Positions 33,761-42,121 of a stretch of 64,000 nt of DNA are shown one piece after another. This DNA is from Sphaerisporangium cinnabarinum (GTDB lineage Bacteria; Actinomycetota; Actinomycetes; Actinomycetales; Cellulomonadaceae): the NCBI GenBank assembly GCA_003052455.1, contig QAPD01000033.1:1-64000 (forward strand), written 5' to 3'. Numbering within the stretch: position 1 is the first letter of the stretch; each line of letters begins with the position of its first letter. Both the position numbers and the translations under genes were made by a program. The notes beneath the pieces were generated by a model that saw nothing but the letters and a program-made list of their open reading frames with translations, had not been told where the DNA came from and did no database searches.

Positions 33761-35969
33761 CGGTGGCGGGGTGCTTCCTCGGCGGGGTCGGCGCGGCCGG
33801 GCGGCGGACGACGGCGACGCCGCGCGGCTCGAGCAGCAGCGCGCCTTCCACCGTGCCCTCCACCGCGGCCTCCGCCGTGCCGTCCGCCGTGCCATCCGTC
33901 GTGGCAGCCCTCGTGCCCGACGCCGTGAGGCGGCGCCCGGCGAGGACGTCGCCCGCGACGTCGGGTACCTCGACCGGACGGGCCGTGCGGTTGACGAGGA
34001 ACCAGAAGTCGTCCGTGCCGTCGGTGCGGACCGCGAGCTCGACGTCGCCGCGGACGGCGGCGGGCAGCTCGCTGCGCACGCCCGCGTCGTCGAGCAGGCG
34101 GGCGAGCACGGGGACGAGGCCCTGGCGGCCGAACCGCGTGGAGACGTACGCGGCGGAGCCCTCGCGGGCGCCCGTGCCGTCCCCGCTGCGGACCGTCCGG
34201 CGCGTCACCGCGGCACGCCCGGCCTGCTCGCCGGTCTTGTACCAGCCCAGCACCTCGACGTCCGGGTCGACGACGTCCACCGGCTCGGTCCACACCGTGC
34301 CCTCGAGCTGCTCGCCCGCGAGCTCGACCGTCGCGCTCTCGCCGTCCAGCAGCGGGGCGAACTCCTCGACCCGGATGCCGAGCAGGTCGCGCAGCGCGCC
34401 CGGGTAGCCGCCGAGCCACGCGTGGTCGTCCTGGTCGACGACGCCCGAGAAGTAGGTCGTGACGAGGTGGCCGCCCGCCTCGACGAACGCCGTGAGGCGG
34501 TCGCGCAGGCCGGCCGGGACGACGTGCAGCACCGGCGCCACGACGACGTCGTACGTCGCGAGGTCCGTCGCGGACGGCACGACGTCCGCGCGCACGCCGA
34601 GCGCGAGGAACGCCGAGTACCAGTCGAGCGCCTCCTGGCGGTAGCGCAGCCGGTCCGTCGGGTGGGAGTCGAGCTCGCTCGTCCACCACGAGTCCCAGTC
34701 GAAGACGATCGCGGCGCGCGCGGGCTTCTGCGTGCTGCCCGCGACGGGCGCGAGGTCGCGCAGGGTCGCACCGAGCGCGACGACGTCACGGAACAGGCGC
34801 GAGCGCTCGCCCGCGTGCGGGACCATGCCCGAGTGGTACTTCTCCGCGCCGGCCGCGGACTGGCGCCACTGGAAGTAGCAGACCGCGTCGGCGCCGTGGG
34901 CCACGTGGGTGAGCGAGTCGCGCGCGAGCTCGCCCGGCTTCTTCGCGACGTTGACGGGCTGCCAGTTCACCGCGCTCGTCGAGTGCTCCATGAGGAACCA
35001 CGGCCGGTGCCGGGCGATGCCGCCCGTGAGGTTCGCGGAGAACGACAGCTCGTCGAGCGCCTGCGGGCCGGGCAGCACGTAGTGGTCGTTGGAGACGAAG
35101 TCGAGCTCGTCCGCCCACGCGGCGTAGTCCATGCCCTTCGTCTCGCCCATGACCATGAAGTTCGTCGTCACGGGCACGTCCGGCGTGACGCGGCGCAGGA
35201 TCTCCGCCTCCGCGCGCAGGTACTGCCGGAGCGCGTCGGACGAGAAGCGCTTGAAGTCGAGCTGCTGGGTGGGGTTCGGGTGCGACGCCGCGAGCCGCGG
35301 CGGGAGGACCTGGTCCCACGCGCTGTAGCGCTGCGACCAGAACGCGGTGCCCCACGCGGCGTTGAGCGCGTCGAGCGTCGGGTAGCGGTCGCGCAGCCAC
35401 GCGCGGAAGGCGGCGGCCGCGTCGTCGGAGAAGTCGTAGACGTTGTGGCAGCCGAGCTCGTTCGACACGTGCCACGCGACGAGCGCCGGGTGGTCGCCGT
35501 ACCGCTCGGCCATGCGCTCCACGAGGCGCAGCGCGTGCTCCCGGAAGACCGGCGACGTCGGGCGCCACTGCTGCCGCGCGCCCGGCCACAGGGTCTCGCC
35601 CGTGCGGGTCTGCGGCAGGATCTCCGGGTGCTTCGTCGTCAGCCACGGCGGCGGCGAGGCGGTCGCCGTCGCGAGGTCGACCGTGATGCCGTGCGCGTGG
35701 AGGAGGTCCATCGCGTCGTCGAGCCACGCGAAGTCCCACGTGTCCTCGGTCGGCTGGATGCGGGCCCACGAGAAGATCGCGAGCGAGACCACCGTCACGC
35801 CGGCCTCGCGCATGAGGCGGACGTCCTCGTCCCAGACCTCGCGCGGCCACTGGTCCGGGTTGTAGTCCGCGCCGTAGGACAGGCCCGACGGCGCGTACGC
35901 ACCGGGCTCGCCCGGCGGCGTGTGCGGCCCGGGACGGCGCAGCCAGCGGAACGGGGTGGGGGAAGACAT
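33753..35969 (-). CDS. GH42 beta-galactosidase
   Basis: The 738-residue protein has no signal peptide and the full GH42 architecture: a TIM barrel with acid/base Glu171 (Ser-Asn-Glu-Leu-Gly) and nucleophile Glu328 (Leu-Met-Glu-His-Ser), a trimerisation domain with Asp-Trp-Asp-Ser-Trp-Trp, and a C-terminal beta domain. It hydrolyses beta-galactosides taken up by the adjacent importer. The last 45 residues are a low-complexity Thr/Glu/Gly/Ala run. The ATG follows a GAGGAG site. It lies between the binding-protein and GH30 genes on the same strand, so the locus handles galactan fragments. Confidence 0.93.
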   Translation of the reverse strand: MSSPTPFRWLRRPGPHTPPGEPGAYAPSGLSYGADYNPDQWPREVWDEDVRLMREAGVTVVSLAIFSWARIQPTEDTWDFAWLDDAMDLLHAHGITVDLATATASPPPWLTTKHPEILPQTRTGETLWPGARQQWRPTSPVFREHALRLVERMAERYGDHPALVAWHVSNELGCHNVYDFSDDAAAAFRAWLRDRYPTLDALNAAWGTAFWSQRYSAWDQVLPPRLAASHPNPTQQLDFKRFSSDALRQYLRAEAEILRRVTPDVPVTTNFMVMGETKGMDYAAWADELDFVSNDHYVLPGPQALDELSFSANLTGGIARHRPWFLMEHSTSAVNWQPVNVAKKPGELARDSLTHVAHGADAVCYFQWRQSAAGAEKYHSGMVPHAGERSRLFRDVVALGATLRDLAPVAGSTQKPARAAIVFDWDSWWTSELDSHPTDRLRYRQEALDWYSAFLALGVRADVVPSATDLATYDVVVAPVLHVVPAGLRDRLTAFVEAGGHLVTTYFSGVVDQDDHAWLGGYPGALRDLLGIRVEEFAPLLDGESATVELAGEQLEGTVWTEPVDVVDPDVEVLGWYKTGEQAGRAAVTRRTVRSGDGTGAREGSAAYVSTRFGRQGLVPVLARLLDDAGVRSELPAAVRGDVELAVRTDGTDDFWFLVNRTARPVEVPDVAGDVLAGRRLTASGTRAATTDGTADGTAEAAVEGTVEGALLLEPRGVAVVRRPAAPTPPRKHPATAR

Positions 35970-36074
35970 GCAGGCTCCTCAGGTGCTCGCAGAGCGGTCG
36001 GCGGCGGGGTGGGCCGCCGGCGGGGTGCCGCGTGGTCGCACCGGGAGGCGCGACCACGCGGCCGTCGGGGCAGG

Positions 36075-36100
36075 GCCGGGCGCCCTGGCGGGCGCCCGGC
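36075..36100 (-). terminator. Hairpin after the galactan-locus binding-protein gene
   Basis: A perfect 10-bp G+C stem (36075-36084 with 36091-36100) starts about 10 bp after the stop of the binding-protein gene. It may end part of the transcript or protect the upstream mRNA, giving more binding protein than enzyme. Confidence 0.65.
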
Positions 36101-36109
36101 GGGGCCGGG

Positions 36110-37450
36110 TCACTCGGTGACGGTGAACCCCTGCTCGGTGCCGTACTTCGCGGACGCGTCCTGCCAGGCCTTCAGGCCGTCGGCGAGGGTCGTGCCCGAG
36201 ACGTAGGCCTGGCCCACGGTGTCGTTGAAGATCGAGTTCGCGTAGACCTGGAACGGCAGGTACGACCAGCCCTCGACGACGTCGGACGCCGACTGTGCGA
36301 GGACCTCGTTGATCTTCTGGCCGCCGAAGTACTCGGACTCGAAGCCCTGGAACTCGTCGGACTCCAGCTCGGCCGTCGTGGCCGGGAACGCGCCGCCGTC
36401 GACGCGCGTCTGCACGCCGTCGCCCGCGTTCGCGTACTCGAGGAAGCCGTAGGCGAGCGCCTGGTTCGAGCTCGCGGCCGGGACGGACAGCGCGGAGCCG
36501 CCGTTCTCGGCGCTCGCGGACGCGCCCTCCTCCCACTGGGGGAGCGGCGCGACGCGCCACTTGCCGGCGCCGTCGGGCACGCCCGACTCGAGGTTCGCGG
36601 GCATCCACGCGCCGATCGCGAGCGTCGCGATCGTGCCGTTGCCGAGGCCCTGGTACCACTCGTCGCTCCACGAGCTGACGGGCGCGAGGAGGTCCTCGTC
36701 GATGAGCGTCTGCCAGGTCTCGGCGAACTGCGTGCTGCCCTCGTCCGCGAGGTCGATCGTCACGTCCGTGCCGTCGACCTGGAACGGCTGGCCGCCGGCC
36801 TGCCAGATGAGCGAGGTCGTGAAGCCGGCGTCGCCCGTGTCGTTGGTGATGTACACGTTCGGGTCGGCCGCGTGCAGGGCGCGCGCCGCCTCGACGAAGC
36901 CGTCCCACGTCGTCGGCACCTCGATGCCGTGCTGCGTGAAGACCTCCTCGTTGTAGAAGAGGGCCATGGGACCGGAGTCCATGGGCAGGCCGTAGACGCC
37001 CTCGCCCTGCTGGACGGCGTTCCACGGCCCGGGCGTGAACGTCCCGTCGAGCTCGTCGGCGCCGAACGACGACAGGTCGGCGACGGCGTCCGAGAGCGCG
37101 AACTGCGGGAGCGCGTAGTACTCGACCTGCGCGACGTCGGGCACGCCCTTGCCGGCGGCGATCGCGTTCTGCAGCGCGGTGTACTGGTCGTTGCCGGTGC
37201 CCGCGTTGACGAGGTCGACGTCGACGTTCGGGTACTCGGCCTCGAAGTCGCTGACGACCTGCTCGAGCGTGGGCTCCCAGGCCCACACCGTGAGGCTGCC
37301 GCCCTCCTCGAGGGCCGCGGCGACGTCGTCGGCCGAGCCGGCGTCCCCGCCGGAGTCGTTGCCGCCGCCCGAGCTGCAGGCGGCCAGGGCCAGCGCGACG
37401 ACGCCGGTGGCGGCGACGGCGCGCAGGGCGCGGGTGGTGCGGATGGACAT
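36110..37450 (-). CDS. Sugar ABC transporter substrate-binding lipoprotein
   Basis: The 446-residue protein has a lipobox Leu-Ala-Leu-Ala-Ala-Cys at residues 20-25 and a Gly/Ser/Asp linker, then a family 1 extracellular binding-protein fold with Asp-Val-Ala-Gln-Val-Glu and Tyr-Gly-Leu-Pro-Met-Asp-Ser-Gly-Pro segments. It should deliver galactose-containing oligosaccharides to the two permeases encoded upstream, in view of the GH42 and GH30 genes just downstream. An AGAGGA site precedes the ATG. No ATPase is encoded here; a shared MsiK-like ATPase elsewhere is likely, as in other actinobacterial sugar importers. Confidence 0.9.
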   Translation of the reverse strand: MSIRTTRALRAVAATGVVALALAACSSGGGNDSGGDAGSADDVAAALEEGGSLTVWAWEPTLEQVVSDFEAEYPNVDVDLVNAGTGNDQYTALQNAIAAGKGVPDVAQVEYYALPQFALSDAVADLSSFGADELDGTFTPGPWNAVQQGEGVYGLPMDSGPMALFYNEEVFTQHGIEVPTTWDGFVEAARALHAADPNVYITNDTGDAGFTTSLIWQAGGQPFQVDGTDVTIDLADEGSTQFAETWQTLIDEDLLAPVSSWSDEWYQGLGNGTIATLAIGAWMPANLESGVPDGAGKWRVAPLPQWEEGASASAENGGSALSVPAASSNQALAYGFLEYANAGDGVQTRVDGGAFPATTAELESDEFQGFESEYFGGQKINEVLAQSASDVVEGWSYLPFQVYANSIFNDTVGQAYVSGTTLADGLKAWQDASAKYGTEQGFTVTE

Positions 37451-37548
37451 GAGGGTTCCTCTCACTTCGTCGTCAGACGGATCGGGCGGGGTGGGTGCGG
37501 GGGTGGTGGACGGGCCTGCGCGGTGCGTCGTGCGGCGCTGCGCGGGCG

Positions 37549-38505
37549 TCACTCCTTGACGGACCCGGCCGCGAGGCCGGACTGCCAGTAGCGCTGGAGC
37601 AGGAGGAAGGCCGCGACGAGCGGCAGGATGGTGAGCAGCGAGCCGGTGATCACGAGGTCGAAGATCGCCTCGCCGCCGGCGGTCGCGGCCTGCGCGTTCC
37701 ACGCGTTGAGGCCGAGCGTCAGCGGGTACCAGTCGGGGTCCTTGAGCATGATCAGCGGCAGGAAGTAGTTGTTCCACGTCGCGACCATCGTGAAGAGCAG
37801 GACCGTGACGATCCCGGGCGCGAGCAGCGGCAGCGACACCTGGAAGAACGTGCGCCCCTCGCTCGACCCGTCCACGCGCGCGGCCTCGAGCAGCTCCGTC
37901 GGGATGGACTCGGCCGCGAAGACCCACATGAGGTAGAGGCCGAACGGCGAGATGAGCGACGGGATGATGACGGCCCACGGGGTGTTGGTCAGCCCCATCT
38001 GGCTGAACATGAGGAACGTCGGGACGGCCAGGGCCGTGCCCGGTACCGCGACCGCGCCGATGACCGTCGCGAACACGCCGCGCTTGCCGGGGAAGTCGAA
38101 CTTCGCGAGGGCGTAGCCGCCGAGCACGGCGAGGAACGTCGCGCCGCCGGCCCCGACCACCACGTACAGCAGCGTGTTCGCGAACCAGCGGCCGAAGATG
38201 CCGCCGTCGTAGGTGAGCGTCCGGGCGATGTTGTCGAACAGCGCGAAGTCGCCGCTGAACCACAGGCCGAACGAGGAGAACAGGCTCGACTGCGTCTTGG
38301 ACGCGTTGACGACGAGCCAGAACAGCGGCACGAGCGCGTAGAGCAGGACGATCCCGGTGAGGACGGTCAGCAGGACGCTGCGGCGCGGGCGGGCGACGCT
38401 GTGCGGGGCGCGCGAGCGCAGGCGCACGGGCTTGCGCGTCGTGGCGCTCGTCGTCGTGCGGGACGCGGCGGGGACCGCCGGGGTCGAGGGCGTCGTGGCG
38501 GTCAT
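37549..38505 (-). CDS. Sugar ABC transporter permease (MalG type)
   Basis: The 318-residue protein has about six membrane segments after a 45-residue Thr/Arg-rich cytoplasmic tail, and the EAA motif Glu-Leu-Leu-Glu-Ala-Ala-Arg-Val-Asp-Gly near residue 210. It starts two bases after the stop of the partner permease and pairs with it in a CUT1-type importer. Confidence 0.92.
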   Translation of the reverse strand: MTATTPSTPAVPAASRTTTSATTRKPVRLRSRAPHSVARPRRSVLLTVLTGIVLLYALVPLFWLVVNASKTQSSLFSSFGLWFSGDFALFDNIARTLTYDGGIFGRWFANTLLYVVVGAGGATFLAVLGGYALAKFDFPGKRGVFATVIGAVAVPGTALAVPTFLMFSQMGLTNTPWAVIIPSLISPFGLYLMWVFAAESIPTELLEAARVDGSSEGRTFFQVSLPLLAPGIVTVLLFTMVATWNNYFLPLIMLKDPDWYPLTLGLNAWNAQAATAGGEAIFDLVITGSLLTILPLVAAFLLLQRYWQSGLAAGSVKE

Positions 38506-38507
38506 CG

Positions 38508-39446
38508 TCAGGCCTCCTTGCGCATGCCGCGCAGCTGGACGACGTAGGCCACGATCATCGTGAGGACGCCCATGATGATGGCGACGGTCGCCGAGTAGTT
38601 GTACTGCTGGCCGGAGAACGACAGCGAGTAGGCGTACAGGTTCGGGGTGAAGTACGTCGTGATCGCGTTCGGCGCGAGGCTCTGCAGGATGCTCGGCTCG
38701 TTGAAGAGCTGGAACGAGCCGATGATCGAGAAGATCGTCGCGATGACGAGCGAGCCGCGGATCGCGGGGATCTTGATCGCCCGGACGACCTGCCACTGGG
38801 ACGCGCCGTCGAGCTCGGCGGCCTCGTAGAGCGAGGTCGGCACGACGCGCAGCGCCGAGTAGAAGATGAGCATGTTGTAGCCCACGAACTCCCAGGTCAC
38901 GATGTTGCCGATCGACAGCAGCACCCAGTCGGGGGAGAGCGGGTTCGGGATCGCCGTGCCGAGCGCGTCGTTGATGTTCGCGACGAGGCCGAACCGCGTC
39001 CCGTACATGAAGCCCCACATGAGCGTCGCGACGACGGCCGGGACGGCGTAGGGGAGGAAGATCGAGATCCGGAAGAAGTTCCGCCCGTACAGGCGCCCCG
39101 AGTCGATCGCGAGCGCGACGAGCAGCGCGATGCCGAGCATGATCGGGACCTGGACCACGAGGAACAGCCCGACGCGCGAGACCCCGGACCAGAACTGCGG
39201 GTCCGAGAACGCGCGGGCGTAGTTCTCGAACCCGACGAACTGCGTGCCGCCCACCATCTGGGTGCGGAACAGGCTGAGGTAGATCGAGTACGCGATCGGC
39301 GCGAGGAACACGAGCGCGAAGACCGCCATGAACGGGCCCACGAAGCCCCAGCCGGTCCACGAGCGCCGTCGGCGCCGCGCCGGGAGGGACGAAGGAGCGC
39401 CGACCGGTGGCCGGAGCGCTGCCACGGGTGGGGACGTCGTCGTCAT
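38508..39446 (-). CDS. Sugar ABC transporter permease (MalF type)
   Basis: The 312-residue protein has six membrane segments and the EAA-like loop Leu-Tyr-Glu-Ala-Ala-Glu-Leu-Asp-Gly-Ala. The ATG at 39446 behind GAGGA is preferred; the open frame runs further into the operator region. It is the first gene of the locus permease-permease-binding protein-GH42-GH30, directly downstream of the LacI operators. Confidence 0.92.
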   Translation of the reverse strand: MTTTSPPVAALRPPVGAPSSLPARRRRRSWTGWGFVGPFMAVFALVFLAPIAYSIYLSLFRTQMVGGTQFVGFENYARAFSDPQFWSGVSRVGLFLVVQVPIMLGIALLVALAIDSGRLYGRNFFRISIFLPYAVPAVVATLMWGFMYGTRFGLVANINDALGTAIPNPLSPDWVLLSIGNIVTWEFVGYNMLIFYSALRVVPTSLYEAAELDGASQWQVVRAIKIPAIRGSLVIATIFSIIGSFQLFNEPSILQSLAPNAITTYFTPNLYAYSLSFSGQQYNYSATVAIIMGVLTMIVAYVVQLRGMRKEA

Positions 39447-39492
39447 GCTGTGGTCCTCGTCATCGGGGGTCGGCGACATCCGTCGTCGCCGT

Positions 39493-39541
39493 TGTTTGCG
39501 TAAACATGAGCATGGCACGAGGTTCGGTGTTTACGCAAACA
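39493..39541. promoter_or_regulatory. Pair of LacI-family operators
   Basis: Two 14-bp palindromes, TGTTTGCGTAAACA at 39493-39506 and TGTTTACGCAAACA at 39528-39541, are 35 bp apart centre to centre between the divergent permease and regulator genes. Each has the central CG and symmetric TTTNCG-type arms typical of LacI-family sites. A TACTGT -10 element for the regulator follows at 39547-39552, so the second site overlaps that promoter. Confidence 0.88.
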
Positions 39542-39620
39542 TCGCCTACTGTGGGTCGTGACCGGCCACGACGCCGGTCCGGCACGGGTACTGTGCCGAC
39601 ACCACGAGGACGAGGACGCC

Positions 39621-40688
39621 ATGACCGACGGGCTCGACGACGAGACCCCCGCCCTGACGCGCCCCGGGGGAGCTGCCGTCCGCACGGCACGGCGCGTCTC
39701 GATGGCCGACGTCGCGCGCGTCGCCGGCGTCTCCGCGCAGACCGTCTCCCGCGTCTCCAACGGCCACCCGGGCGTCGTCGAGACCACCCGCTCGCGCGTC
39801 CTCGAGGCGATGAGCGAGCTCGGCTACCGGCCCAACAGCGCGGCCCGTGCGCTGAAGAGCGGGTCGTTCCGCACGATCGGCGTCATCCTCTTCTCGCTCG
39901 CGACCACGGGCAACGTCCGCACGCTCGAGGCCATCGCGACCTCGGCCGCCGCCGAGGGCTACGCCATCACGGTCATCCCCGTCGCCGCCCCCACGCAGGA
40001 CGGCGTCCACGGCGCCTTCACGCGCCTCGGCGAGCTCGCGGTCGACGCGATCATCCTGCTCATGGAGGTGCACCTCCTCGACGTCGCGAAGGTCCGCCTG
40101 CCGCCCGGCGTGCAGGTCGTCGTGGCGGACTCCGACGCGGGCGAGAGCTACGCCGTCGTCGACACCGACCAGGCCGACGGCACCCGCCAGGCCGTGCGCC
40201 ACCTGCTCGACCTCGGGCACCGGACCGTGCACCACCTCGCGGGGCCCGCGCTCTCGTTCGCGGCCGAGCGCCGCACCTCCGCGTGGCGAGCGACGCTCGA
40301 GGAGGCGGGCCGCGAGGTCCCGCCGATCGAGCGGGGCGACTGGTCGCCGTCGTCGGGGTACGAGGCCGGGCTGCGCCTCGCCCGTCGCGACGACCTCACC
40401 GCCGTGTTCGTCGCCAACGACCAGATGGCCCTCGGGCTCGTCCGGGCCCTGCACGACTCCGGCCGACGGGTCCCGCAGGACGTGAGCGTCGTCGGGTTCG
40501 ACGACCTGCCCGAGTCCAGCGAGTTCCTGCCCCCGCTCACGACCGTCCACCAGGACTTCGCCGAGGTCGGGCGCCGGCTCGTCGAGCAGGTGCTCCGGCA
40601 GGTGCGCGAGAACGTCCACGAGGCCGGCACCCGCCTCGTCCCGACCCGCCTCGTCGAGCGAGCGAGCACCGCCCCGCCCCCGACATAG
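39621..40688 (+). CDS. LacI-family repressor of the galactan locus
   Basis: The 355-residue regulator has a LacI helix-turn-helix (Met-Ala-Asp-Val-Ala-Arg-Val-Ala-Gly-Val-Ser, then Gln-Thr-Val-Ser-Arg-Val) and a periplasmic-binding-like sugar domain ending with Val-Gly-Phe-Asp-Asp. It is divergent from the importer and hydrolase genes with two operators between, so it should repress them and itself until a galactoside binds. The ATG at 39621 behind GAGGACGAGG is preferred; a leaderless GTG at 39558, six bases after the -10 element, would add 21 residues unlike the family. Confidence 0.92.
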   Translation: MTDGLDDETPALTRPGGAAVRTARRVSMADVARVAGVSAQTVSRVSNGHPGVVETTRSRVLEAMSELGYRPNSAARALKSGSFRTIGVILFSLATTGNVRTLEAIATSAAAEGYAITVIPVAAPTQDGVHGAFTRLGELAVDAIILLMEVHLLDVAKVRLPPGVQVVVADSDAGESYAVVDTDQADGTRQAVRHLLDLGHRTVHHLAGPALSFAAERRTSAWRATLEEAGREVPPIERGDWSPSSGYEAGLRLARRDDLTAVFVANDQMALGLVRALHDSGRRVPQDVSVVGFDDLPESSEFLPPLTTVHQDFAEVGRRLVEQVLRQVRENVHEAGTRLVPTRLVERASTAPPPT

Positions 40689-40710
40689 AGCCCTCTCGGT
40701 GCCCGCCCCG

Positions 40711-40793
40711 GCCGCCGAGCAGGTGGTCCGGGCTCGTCCCGGTCGCCGGACGCGCGCGGACGGCCTGCTCGGGCCGCCAGGATCGCCTGGTCA
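40711..40793. repeat. GAGCAGG-word inverted repeat downstream of the LacI gene
   Basis: The word CCGAGCAGGTGGTCC starting at 40715 is matched by inverted copies CCTGCTCGG at 40764 and CCTGGTCA at 40786 (22 bp apart). The same arrangement, with the same 22-bp step, is seen after clpC at 8461-8541. It lies between the convergent LacI and ROK genes. Confidence 0.5.
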
Positions 40794-42020
40794 GTCGTCG
40801 GCGACCCAGGCGCTCGGGTCCTCGACGACGCCGCGCAGCACCTCGCGCGCGCCGCCCGTGAGCGCGGCGTGGTCGCCGACCGGCGCGGGCAGCAGCACGA
40901 CGTCGGTCCAGGGGGCGGCGAGGACGCGCGCCCGGAGCTCGGCCTCGGCGGGGGCGCGCAGGTAGGGCAGGAGCACGGGGTAGATGCCGCCCAGCAGGAC
41001 GGTGTCGATGTCCACGAGGTTGACGTAGTCGGCGAGGGCGCTGCCGAGCGCGGTCCCGGCGCGCTCGACCGCGGCGAGCGCGTCCGGCTCGCCGGCGTCG
41101 AGGGCGGCGACGAGCGCCCCGGTGGGCGCGTCGACCGGCAGGCCCGCGCCGCGCAGGAGCGCGTCCTTGCCCGCGTACTGCTCGAGGCAGCCCGTCGCCC
41201 CGCAGCGGCACCGGGGGCCGCGCGGGTCGACGACGACGTGCCCGACCTCGCCCGTCCAGCCGTGGCGGCCGTGGAACAGGCGGCGGTCGACGACGATCGC
41301 GGACCCGATGCCCACGTCGCCCGACACGTAGAGGTACGTCGAGGGCGCGGGCCCGGTCGCGTCGTCGGGCACGACGCCGTGGCTCGCCTGGGCGAGCGCG
41401 GCGAGCTTGGCCTCGTTGCCGATCTCGACGGCGACGTCGGGGCCGAGCCCGAGGAGGCGGACGGGGTCGAGATGGGACCAGCCGAGGTTGGGCGCGACCT
41501 CGAGCCGCCCGGCGCGGGGATCGACGAGGCCGGGCAGGGCGAGGCGCGCGCCCGCGACCGTCATGCCGTCGGCGCGGACCTGCGCGAGCAGGTCGTGCGC
41601 GATGCGGCCGAGGCGGGCCAGCACCGCGGTGGGGTCGCTGTCGTGGAGGTCGTCCGGGTCGACGTGCTCCGCGACGACGGCGCCGGTGAGGTCGAGCACC
41701 CGGCCACCGAGGTAGTCGACGTTCACCTCGAGACCCAGCCCGACGAGGGTGCGCGGCGCGGGGGCGAGCGGGACGGCGGGCCGCCCGGCGCGCTGCGGGG
41801 TGGCGGGCGGCAGCTCGGCCACGATGCCGGCGGCGACGAGCCGGTCGACGAGCGTCGAGACGGTGGCGCGCGTGAGCCCGCTCGCGCCCGCGATGTCGGC
41901 GCGCGAGCACGGGTGCGACGCCTCGAACACGGCTCGCGCGACCAGGGCGAGGTTGTGCTCGCGCAGCGTGGCCTGGCGGGCTGCTGGGGGACCCGTCCGG
42001 GTCGCGACGCTGCGGTTCAC
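40791..42020 (-). CDS. ROK-family repressor, XylR-like
   Basis: The 409-residue protein has an N-terminal winged helix (Ser-Arg-Ala-Asp-Ile-Ala, Leu-Thr-Arg-Ala-Thr-Val-Ser) and a ROK domain with the zinc motif Cys-Arg-Cys-Gly-Ala-Thr-Gly-Cys-Leu-Glu near residue 270. It is divergent from xylA-xylB, so control of xylose catabolism is the likely role. The putative operator overlaps the xylA promoter. Confidence 0.88.
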   Translation of the reverse strand: MNRSVATRTGPPAARQATLREHNLALVARAVFEASHPCSRADIAGASGLTRATVSTLVDRLVAAGIVAELPPATPQRAGRPAVPLAPAPRTLVGLGLEVNVDYLGGRVLDLTGAVVAEHVDPDDLHDSDPTAVLARLGRIAHDLLAQVRADGMTVAGARLALPGLVDPRAGRLEVAPNLGWSHLDPVRLLGLGPDVAVEIGNEAKLAALAQASHGVVPDDATGPAPSTYLYVSGDVGIGSAIVVDRRLFHGRHGWTGEVGHVVVDPRGPRCRCGATGCLEQYAGKDALLRGAGLPVDAPTGALVAALDAGEPDALAAVERAGTALGSALADYVNLVDIDTVLLGGIYPVLLPYLRAPAEAELRARVLAAPWTDVVLLPAPVGDHAALTGGAREVLRGVVEDPSAWVADD

Positions 42021-42024
42021 GGTC

Positions 42025-42053
42025 TTGACCTTACCGACCCGTGCGGATAAGTT
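42025..42053 (+). promoter_or_regulatory. xylA promoter with overlapping quasi-palindrome
   Basis: A -35 TTGACC (42025-42030) and -10 TAAGTT (42048-42053) are 17 bp apart. The spacer and -10 are covered by TTACCG-N7-CGGATAA (42031-42050), a near palindrome that is a plausible ROK-repressor site. The second A/T-rich patch CATAAATA follows downstream. Confidence 0.5.
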
Positions 42054-42121
42054 CAGCCGTAAGACATAAATAGGCCGGGGCCGACCGACGTCGCTCCGGC
42101 CCTCTCGACGAGGAGACCACC

